From: Candidatus Burkholderia verschuerenii
GTDB lineage: Bacteria; Pseudomonadota; Gammaproteobacteria; Burkholderiales; Burkholderiaceae
Length of the DNA: 43,677 nt
Assembly (NCBI RefSeq): GCF_001189365.1
Contig: NZ_LFJJ01000021.1
Coordinates: 1-43,677 of the forward strand
Direction: 5' to 3'
Shown here: positions 38,874 to 43,677 of the stretch, one piece after another
How the letters are laid out: every line of letters begins with the position of its first letter
How positions within the stretch are numbered: position 1 is the stretch's first letter
Translations under genes and position numbers: made by a program
The notes under the pieces: model-generated
Told to the model about the DNA's origin: nothing
The model's database searches: none
What the model saw: the letters and a program-made list of their open reading frames with translations, nothing else

Positions 38874-38932
38874 ATGCCATTCCAGCGCGGCACGTCCGCG
38901 ACGGACGCCGACGAAGCGCGCTGGAATGACAC
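38874..38932 (-). promoter_or_regulatory. Nested hairpin in the pnp leader, candidate RNase III processing site
   Basis: CATTCCAGCGCG (38878-38889) and CGCGCTGGAATG (38917-38928) form a perfect 12-bp stem. Inside it CGTCCG (38893-38898) and CGGACG (38902-38907) form a second stem. Flanking GTGT/ACAC can extend the outer stem past a 5-base bulge. It lies 80-135 bases before the pnp start. In E. coli a long pnp leader stem is cut by RNase III and allows PNPase to repress itself; this is a likely counterpart (inference). The rest of 38797-39077 holds no gene. Confidence 0.6.
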
Positions 38933-39077
38933 AAAGCTCCGCCGCGAGGCTGGACCGGGTGTCTATCCGGATACCTTCATCCGGGTAAAGCGAATGAACT
39001 GCGAAACTACGGGAACGACGAAATGCGTGTGCGGATCGGCGAAACTCGATCCGGCACCACTTCGCAACCGAAACGCA

Positions 39078-39116
39078 CAAAAACAAAATGCCTGTATCAG
39101 CGGACTGACACAGGCA
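39078..39116 (-). terminator. Rho-independent terminator of rpsO
   Basis: On the minus strand TGCCTGTGTCAG and CTGATACAGGCA pair (39116-39105 with 39100-39089), 12 bp with one wobble and a 4-base loop, followed by TTTTGTTTTT. It would stop part of the rpsO transcript before pnp, as at the equivalent place in E. coli. Confidence 0.88.
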
Positions 39117-39147
39117 CTTCGTTGGAACGCTGGTCGCGTGGCGCCAA

Positions 39148-39417
39148 TTACTTGCGCAGACCCAGCTTCTCGATCAGCGAGCGATAACGATCCGCATCCT
39201 TGCCCTTCAGGTAGTCGAGCAGCTTGCGACGACGGCTCACCATGCGCAGCAGACCGCGGCGGCTGTGGTGATCCTTCGAGTGCGACTTGAAGTGGACGGT
39301 GAGTTCGTTGATGCGGCTCGTGAGCAGCGCGACTTGCACTTCGGGGGAGCCGGTGTCGTTGGCGCCGCGCGCGTATTCTGCGACGACGTCGGACTTCTTG
39401 ATTTCTGCTACGGTCAT
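39148..39417 (-). CDS. rpsO: 30S ribosomal protein S15
   Basis: The standard 89-residue S15, a primary 16S rRNA-binding protein of the small subunit. Recognised from [20 protein letters not shown] and [20 protein letters not shown] and the end [15 protein letters not shown] 39417 with AAGGAAAAGC upstream. Confidence 0.98.
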   Translation of the reverse strand: MTVAEIKKSDVVAEYARGANDTGSPEVQVALLTSRINELTVHFKSHSKDHHSRRGLLRMVSRRRKLLDYLKGKDADRYRSLIEKLGLRK

Positions 39418-39535
39418 TTGCTTTTCCTTGAATCTAACTGGCGGTCACGTAAGAAAGGCCGTGCCGTGGTTGTTTCGTGGTGTTGAGTGACTACTTTCAC
39501 TACTTTCGGCATGCTTCACTTCGGATTAGCCTCAA

Positions 39536-39565
39536 AGTATAGCACGGCGCCCTGCCTCATTGACA
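39536..39565 (-). promoter_or_regulatory. Possible rpsO promoter (-10 only convincing)
   Basis: TATACT on the minus strand (39541-39536) is a good -10 about 120 bases upstream of rpsO. The hexamer at the -35 distance (TGTCAA, 18-base spacer) is poor. Offered only as the most likely site in the 175-base gap before rpsO. Confidence 0.35.
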
Positions 39566-39592
39566 GGGTTCCTTCCGATGCAAATCAACGGT

Positions 39593-40858
39593 TTAGCGAG
39601 CCGGCCGCGTCATCCGGCAGGTCGTCGGCTGCGCGGTGGCGTCGGCGGGGACGGCGAGCAGCGTGCGAAAGCCGTATCCCGAGCCTTCGTTGTCGAGTTT
39701 GACGCCCGGCGTGCCGGCCTTGTCCATCTCCATCACGTAAAGGGGCTGGATCACCTGATGATCGTCGGCACGCATCGTCATAGCGTGGAAACCTTCGCCG
39801 TCGAAGGTGATGCCTTCGAGCGCGCGCGCGACCGCCAGCGGATCGGCGCTGCCGGCGCGGGTCATCGCGGCGGCCAGCATTTCGATCATCAACGGCATGC
39901 GCGCGACCAGATAATCGTCCGATGCGGCCGGAAAGCGCGCGCGGAACGCCTGATAGTACGCATCCGACTTCACGCCGCCCACGTTCGGATGCCAGTCGGC
40001 GACCGCGATCACGCGCTTCACGCCGGCATCGCCCAGCGCGGCGGGCGCGCCGAGATTGTTGCCGTAGAACGTGTAGAACTTCGTGTCGAGGCCCTGCTCG
40101 CGGGCCGCCTTGACGAGCAGCGTCAAATCGTTGCCCCAGTTGCCGGTGATAACCGCGTCCGCCCCGCTCGCGCGAATCTTGGCGATATACGGCGCAAAAT
40201 CCTTGACCTTGCCGATCGGATGAAACTCGTCGCCCGCGATCGCGATATCCGGTCGCTTCTCTTTGATCGCGCGCTGCGCCTCGCGACTGACGTCGTGACC
40301 GAAGCTGTAATCCTGGTTCAGCAGATACACCTTCTTCACCGCCCGATCCTGCTTCAGCGCGTCCATCCGCATGCCGGCGTGGGCATCGAAACGGAAATGC
40401 CAGAAACTGCACGACGCGTTGGTGAGCGCGGGATCGTCCGCCGAGTAGTTCAGAAACACCGCGCGCCGGTCCGGTTCGCGCGCGTTCTGCTTGTCGATGG
40501 CCGCGATCAGCGCCGCCGCCACCGCCGAGCTGTTGCCCTGCATCACGAAGCCGATCTTGTCGTCGATGGCCGCGCGCAGTTGCACGAGACTCGCCTCGCT
40601 GCTGCCCTTGCCGTCGAGCACGACCAGTTGCAGCGGATGCATGCCGTCGGCGAGCTTCACGCCGCCTTTCGCGTTGACGCGCTCGACGCCGAAGCGCAGA
40701 TTGCGCTCGACCATCGCGCCCGCGTTGGCGAACGGGCCGGACATGCCTTCGATCAGCGCCAGCTTGACGGGCGGAAGATCGGCAGCGGCCGCGTGCAGCG
40801 CGACGCCGGTCAACAAGGCACCGCATAACCATCGTTTGAAGCGTTCGCCTGTCGACAT
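39593..40858 (-). CDS. ABC transporter substrate-binding protein (branched-chain amino acid type)
   Basis: A 421-residue periplasmic type I binding protein of the LivJ/LivK family. ATG 40858 gives the signal peptide MSTGERFKRWLCGALLTGVA with cleavage after AAA near residue 26. The mature protein begins with PVKLALIEGMSGPFANAG, typical of the family, and ends with a Cys-containing tail (TTCRMTRPAR). No permease or ATPase genes adjoin it, so it works with distant components or is an orphan. Ligand unknown. It faces the divergent lipoprotein gene across 171 bases. Confidence 0.88.
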   Translation of the reverse strand: MSTGERFKRWLCGALLTGVALHAAAADLPPVKLALIEGMSGPFANAGAMVERNLRFGVERVNAKGGVKLADGMHPLQLVVLDGKGSSEASLVQLRAAIDDKIGFVMQGNSSAVAAALIAAIDKQNAREPDRRAVFLNYSADDPALTNASCSFWHFRFDAHAGMRMDALKQDRAVKKVYLLNQDYSFGHDVSREAQRAIKEKRPDIAIAGDEFHPIGKVKDFAPYIAKIRASGADAVITGNWGNDLTLLVKAAREQGLDTKFYTFYGNNLGAPAALGDAGVKRVIAVADWHPNVGGVKSDAYYQAFRARFPAASDDYLVARMPLMIEMLAAAMTRAGSADPLAVARALEGITFDGEGFHAMTMRADDHQVIQPLYVMEMDKAGTPGVKLDNEGSGYGFRTLLAVPADATAQPTTCRMTRPAR

Positions 40859-41029
40859 CGGACTATTCGGAAAATGGAAGAAGCGCGGATCATAGGCCGT
40901 CTCGCGTCGGCCGTGCAACTTTCGCGGGATGGATTATCGACAGATCGGCGCGAATCGCGCGACGTTGGCAAGAATGTTTTGTCCCTCGCGCGTGTCAAAA
41001 TCACAGCAAACAAGCACGAGGAGGCTCAC

Positions 41030-41545
41030 ATGCGGTCATCATTCAAGCGTCTGCGCGGCGCGCTCGTCGGCGCGAGCGCCGCGTTGCTGCTCGCGGCGTG
41101 CGCACAGCCGTGGCAAAACGTCCCGCCCGGCGCGGATGCATCGGTGCTCACGGCGCGGCTCGGCCCGCCGCGCGAAGTCTACGATTTGCCCAACGGCGGC
41201 AAACGTCTGATGTGGCCGACGCAACCGCTCGGCGAATTCACGACCGCCGCCGATGTCGATGCATCCGGTAAGGTCGTCACCGTGCGGCAAGTGCTCGATG
41301 AAAACGAGTTCTACAAGGCGCAGATCGGCGTGTGGACGAAGAAAGACGTGCTGGTGAACTTCGGCCGTCCGGTGGAGACGTCGTATTTTCCGCTCATGAA
41401 GCGCGAAGTCTGGACCTATCGCTACATGGAGGCGAACATCTGGTACATGATGTACAGCTTCTATTTCGACGATCAGGACATCGTGCGGCTGACGCAGAAG
41501 ACGCCCGATCCGCTGCACGATCCGGATCGCCGCAACATGTTCTGA
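41030..41545 (+). CDS. Outer-membrane-type lipoprotein, function unknown
   Basis: A 171-residue lipoprotein. ATG 41030 follows GAGGAGG. The signal peptide is MRSSFKRLRGALVGASAALL and the lipobox is LAAC (C24 lipidated); the next residue is Ala, which favours the outer membrane. The mature part shows two short SmpA/BamE-like repeats (LTARLGPPREVYDLPNGGKR and VLVNFGRPVETSYF), each a turn followed by a Trp-containing strand (LMWPTQPLG, REVWTYRYM). The BamE-like fold is inferred from this pattern. A strong terminator follows. Confidence 0.75.
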   Translation: MRSSFKRLRGALVGASAALLLAACAQPWQNVPPGADASVLTARLGPPREVYDLPNGGKRLMWPTQPLGEFTTAADVDASGKVVTVRQVLDENEFYKAQIGVWTKKDVLVNFGRPVETSYFPLMKREVWTYRYMEANIWYMMYSFYFDDQDIVRLTQKTPDPLHDPDRRNMF

Positions 41546-41563
41546 GCGCGGCGTCCGGAAACG

Positions 41564-41605
41564 AAAAAGCCCTCGTCTTTCACAAAGCGAGGGCTTTTTT
41601 TTTTT
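41564..41605. terminator. Bidirectional terminator between the lipoprotein gene and leuA
   Basis: AAGCCCTCG (41567-41575) pairs with CGAGGGCTT (41588-41596) around a 12-base loop. Eleven T follow on the plus strand and five A precede, giving T runs for both transcripts. It serves the lipoprotein gene on the plus strand and leuA on the minus strand. Confidence 0.92.
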
Positions 41606-41617
41606 ACGCCTGCAGGA

Positions 41618-43162
41618 TCAAAGCTGCGGATTGAGCTTTTCGACCTTCGAATGCAGCTTGTTGAGCGCCGCGATATACGCCTTCGCCGATGCCGCGACGA
41701 TATCCGGATCGGTGCCCACGCCGTTCACGATCCGCCCGCTCTTCGACAGACGCACCGTCACTTCGCCCTGCGCCTGCGTGCCCGTCGTGATCGCGTTGAC
41801 CGAATACAGCACCAGTTCCGCGCCGCTGTCGACCTTCGATTCGATCGCGTGCAGCGTTGCATCGACCGGGCCGTTGCCGCGCGCTTCGCCCATCACTTCG
41901 GTGCCTTCGACTGCGAACACGACGCTGGCTTGCGGCTGCTCGCCCGTTTCCGAATGCTGCTTCATCGACACGAAACGGAAGTGTTCCTTCGCCTGCGCTT
42001 CGGCGGATTCTTCCGAGACGATCTGCATGATGTCTTCGTCGAAGATTTCGGCCTTGCGGTCCGCCAGTTCCTTGAAGCGCCCGAACGCGGCGTTCACATC
42101 GGCTTCGGATTCGAGCGTGACGCCGAGTTCTTCCAAACGCTGCTTGAACGCGTTACGGCCGGACAGCTTACCGAGCACGATCTTGTTCGCGCTCCAGCCC
42201 ACGTCTTCCGCGCGCATGATTTCGTAGGTGTCGCGCGCTTTCAAAACGCCGTCCTGGTGGATGCCCGACGCGTGCGCAAACGCGTTCGCGCCGACCACGG
42301 CCTTGTTCGGCTGCACGACGAAACCGGTGATCTGCGACACGAGCTTGGAAGTCGGCACGATTTGCGACGTGTCGATGCCGAGATCGAGACCGAAATAGTC
42401 CTTGCGCGTCTTCACGGCCATGACTATTTCTTCGAGCGACGTATTGCCTGCGCGCTCGCCGAGACCGTTGATCGTGCATTCGACCTGACGCGCCCCGCCG
42501 ATCTGCACGCCCGCGAGCGAATTGGCGACCGCCATGCCGAGGTCGTCGTGGCAATGCACGGACCAGACGGCCTTGTCCGAATTCGGCACGCGTTCGCGCA
42601 GCGTCTTGACGAGGTTGCCGTACATTTCCGGCACGCCGTAACCGACCGTATCGGCGATATTGATGGTGCGCGCGCCTTCCGCGATCACGGCTTCGAGCAC
42701 GCGGCAGAGGAAGTCGATATCCGAGCGGCTGCCGTCTTCCGGCGAAAATTCGACGTCGTCCGTGAACTTGCGGGCGAAGCGCACCGCGAGACTCGACTGT
42801 TCGAGCACCTGCTCCGGCGACATGCGCAGCTTCTTTTCCATATGCAGCGCGGACGTCGCGATGAACGTATGGATGCGGAACTGGTTGGCCGGCTTGAGCG
42901 CGTCGGCGGCGCGCTGGATGTCCTTGTCGTTCGCGCGGGCGAGCGAGCAGACCGTGCTGTCCTTGATCATCGACGCGATGGTGTGAATGGCGTCGAAGTC
43001 GCCGTTCGAGCTGGCCGCGAAGCCCGCTTCGATCACATCGACCTTCATTCGCTCCAGCTGCTTCGCGATGCGGATCTTCTCTTCCTTCGTCATCGACGCG
43101 CCGGGCGACTGCTCGCCATCACGCAAGGTCGTGTCGAAAATGATCAACTTGTCTGCTGCCAT
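41618..43162 (-). CDS. leuA: 2-isopropylmalate synthase
   Basis: A 514-residue first enzyme of leucine synthesis, condensing acetyl-CoA with 2-oxoisovalerate. The N-terminal TIM barrel has [13 protein letters not shown] (R14, D15) and the metal ligands in [10 protein letters not shown] (H203, H205). [14 protein letters not shown] is conserved. The C-terminal regulatory domain (about 390-514) would bind leucine for feedback inhibition. ATG 43162 is set by AGGAG 7 bases upstream. The frame is open 29 codons further, but those codons belong to the leader. Expression is probably controlled by the upstream leucine-codon leader peptide (43301-43387). Confidence 0.96.
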   Translation of the reverse strand: MAADKLIIFDTTLRDGEQSPGASMTKEEKIRIAKQLERMKVDVIEAGFAASSNGDFDAIHTIASMIKDSTVCSLARANDKDIQRAADALKPANQFRIHTFIATSALHMEKKLRMSPEQVLEQSSLAVRFARKFTDDVEFSPEDGSRSDIDFLCRVLEAVIAEGARTINIADTVGYGVPEMYGNLVKTLRERVPNSDKAVWSVHCHDDLGMAVANSLAGVQIGGARQVECTINGLGERAGNTSLEEIVMAVKTRKDYFGLDLGIDTSQIVPTSKLVSQITGFVVQPNKAVVGANAFAHASGIHQDGVLKARDTYEIMRAEDVGWSANKIVLGKLSGRNAFKQRLEELGVTLESEADVNAAFGRFKELADRKAEIFDEDIMQIVSEESAEAQAKEHFRFVSMKQHSETGEQPQASVVFAVEGTEVMGEARGNGPVDATLHAIESKVDSGAELVLYSVNAITTGTQAQGEVTVRLSKSGRIVNGVGTDPDIVAASAKAYIAALNKLHSKVEKLNPQL

Positions 43163-43239
43163 GTCGGGGCTCCTGGGGGCAGATTTATCGATTATGAGAA
43201 TCGGATATTGGAAAGATAGTGCAAAAGGGAATTCGGGTG

Positions 43240-43262
43240 TTCGCGCCATCGCTGGCGTCGAA
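43240..43262 (-). promoter_or_regulatory. Hairpin in the leuA leader downstream of the leader peptide
   Basis: On the minus strand TTCG-A-CGCCA and TGGCG-CGAA pair around the tetraloop GCGA: nine pairs with a bulged A. GGCGCG in its right arm could instead pair with CGCGCC in the last codons of the leader peptide (about 43313-43318), giving mutually exclusive folds. No U tract follows directly. Confidence 0.5.
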
Positions 43263-43300
43263 AACCGAAGATCGAACGAGCAGACGGGAAGCGAGCGGGA

Positions 43301-43387
43301 TTAGCGCGGTAGGCGCGCTAGTAGCGATAGTGCGTTTAGCGACGCACTTGCCGTGGACAGCGAGAAGGGGAACGTGGGGAAGTTCAT
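43301..43387 (-). CDS. Leucine-rich leader peptide of leuA (attenuator)
   Basis: A 28-codon frame, MNFPTFPFSLSTASASLNAL then SLLARLPR, ending TAA at 43303-43301. It has six Leu codons: one CTG and five CTA (at 43339, 43330, 43324, 43321 and 43312, counting codon 5' ends). CTA is a rare codon in GC-rich Burkholderiaceae, so the cluster is a sensitive gauge of charged tRNA-Leu(CUA), as in the E. coli leu leader. Stems 43329-43335/43342-43348 and 43302-43308/43314-43320 overlap the Leu codons. CGCTA segments in the first region can also pair with TAGCG of the second. There is no Shine-Dalgarno. The -10 element ends 6 bases before the ATG, which suggests a leaderless message. The frame itself is certain; the role is inference. 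Confidence 0.7.
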   Translation of the reverse strand: MNFPTFPFSLSTASASLNALSLLARLPR

Positions 43388-43393
43388 TCGAAA

Positions 43394-43422
43394 ACTATAG
43401 CGGAGTTCGGAATTGGACGCAA
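43394..43422 (-). promoter_or_regulatory. Predicted sigma70 promoter for the leuA leader
   Basis: On the minus strand TATAGT (43399-43394, five of six) lies 17 bases after TTGCGT (43422-43417, three of six). The expected start, about 7 bases past the -10, falls on the A of the leader-peptide ATG (43387). The leader before leuA would then be about 225 bases. Confidence 0.55.
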
Positions 43423-43677
43423 TTGTGCTTTTTGTGTCTGCGACGCTTTGGTGGACGATCCTTAGCGCTTCAGTTGTCGTGTCGGACTTCCCGTCGGCAG
43501 GCTTGGTTCTCTTGTCGCTTGGTTTATTCAGTAACCGCCTTCCCGGCGGAGGGGTCACTTTCTTTGCGGCGGCAAAGAAAGTAACCAAAGAAAGCCGCTT
43601 GGCCGATCCTAAGCACCTTCTTGAGCGGCCCCGGCACAGAACCTTAGACTTGGCACAGCGATAGCGAGTGTTCGCGG
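43423..43677. other. Non-coding end of the window upstream of leuA
   Basis: No supportable gene. Short open frames here are translations of the hairpin repeat at 43553-43586 and its flanks, not real proteins. This stretch separates leuA from whatever lies to the right. Confidence 0.6.
43553..43586. repeat. Interspersed-type hairpin repeat
   Basis: GGTCACTTTCTTTGC (43553-43567) pairs with GCAAAGAAAGTAACC (43572-43586), 15 bp with one wobble or mismatch and a 4-base loop, followed by a partial copy AAAGAAAGCCGC. From memory, similar CTTTCTTTGC…GCAAAGAAAG elements recur between genes in Burkholderia-type and Xanthomonas genomes and generate spurious peptides (FFAAAKKVTKE). Only one copy is in this window. 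Confidence 0.55.

Noticed and set aside
43163..43249. In-frame 29-codon extension of leuA upstream of 43162
   Set aside because: The AGGAG site fits ATG 43162, the extension is not homologous to LeuA, and it overlaps the regulatory leader.
43301..43588. A 95-residue protein from TTG 43588 through the leader
   Set aside because: Its first half is a translation of the hairpin repeat. Only the last 28 codons, after the promoter, are meaningful.

Overview
The window is GC-rich, densely coded betaproteobacterial chromosome. The gene order leuA – rpsO – pnp – quinone oxidoreductase – tpiA – secG – tRNA-Leu(GAG) – nuoA-N – DUF2818 – NUDIX – DUF1178, with separate nuoC and nuoD genes, is the arrangement I associate with Burkholderiaceae (Burkholderia / Paraburkholderia / Caballeronia). 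The genus call is inference from synteny and protein style, not from a database comparison.

Layout. 1-6.3 kb: a DUF2863 protein, a broken LuxR-type response regulator, an orphan CbiM-like membrane protein, a small secreted protein with a Lys/Ser/Thr tail, an M14 metallopeptidase and YaaA. 6.3-17.3 kb: a PIN-domain protein, a frameshifted PLP aminotransferase and two convergent acyl-CoA gene sets. The forward set is a PaaH-like dehydrogenase, a PaaG-like crotonase, a histidine phosphatase, an APH-type kinase and an ACAD10/11-type dehydrogenase. The reverse set is two acyl-CoA dehydrogenases and two MaoC hydratases. They meet tail to tail at 13.49 kb and are followed by DUF1178. 17.5-33.5 kb, reverse strand: the complete 14-gene complex I operon ending in DUF2818 and a frameshifted NUDIX gene. 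33.7-39.4 kb, reverse strand: tRNA-Leu, secG, tpiA, a PIG3-type quinone oxidoreductase, pnp and rpsO. 39.6-43.7 kb: an amino-acid-type ABC substrate-binding protein, a divergent lipoprotein, leuA and its long regulatory leader.

The most interesting signal is upstream of leuA. A 28-codon open frame (43387 down to 43301) contains six leucine codons, five of them the rare CTA, clustered near its end. Two small hairpins overlap these codons, and a C-rich, G-poor stretch follows. A sigma70-like -10 lies six bases before the ATG and no Shine-Dalgarno is visible, so the peptide may be translated from a leaderless mRNA. I read this as a leucine-sensing attenuator leader for leuA. It has no obvious U-tract terminator, which suggests Rho-dependent or translational control.

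Other signals: a nested RNase-III-style hairpin in the rpsO-pnp spacer; good promoters for tRNA-Leu, tpiA and nuo (the nuo -35 overlaps the tRNA terminator); a possible acetyltransferase remnant between nuoI and nuoJ; and tandem hairpins between nuoD and nuoE. There are also eight gene-disrupting lesions (one nonsense, seven single-base indels). Seven of them fall in the first 18.1 kb, in dispensable-looking genes. The eighth only alters the tail of NuoJ. This is either local gene decay or poor assembly, and the sequence alone cannot decide which.
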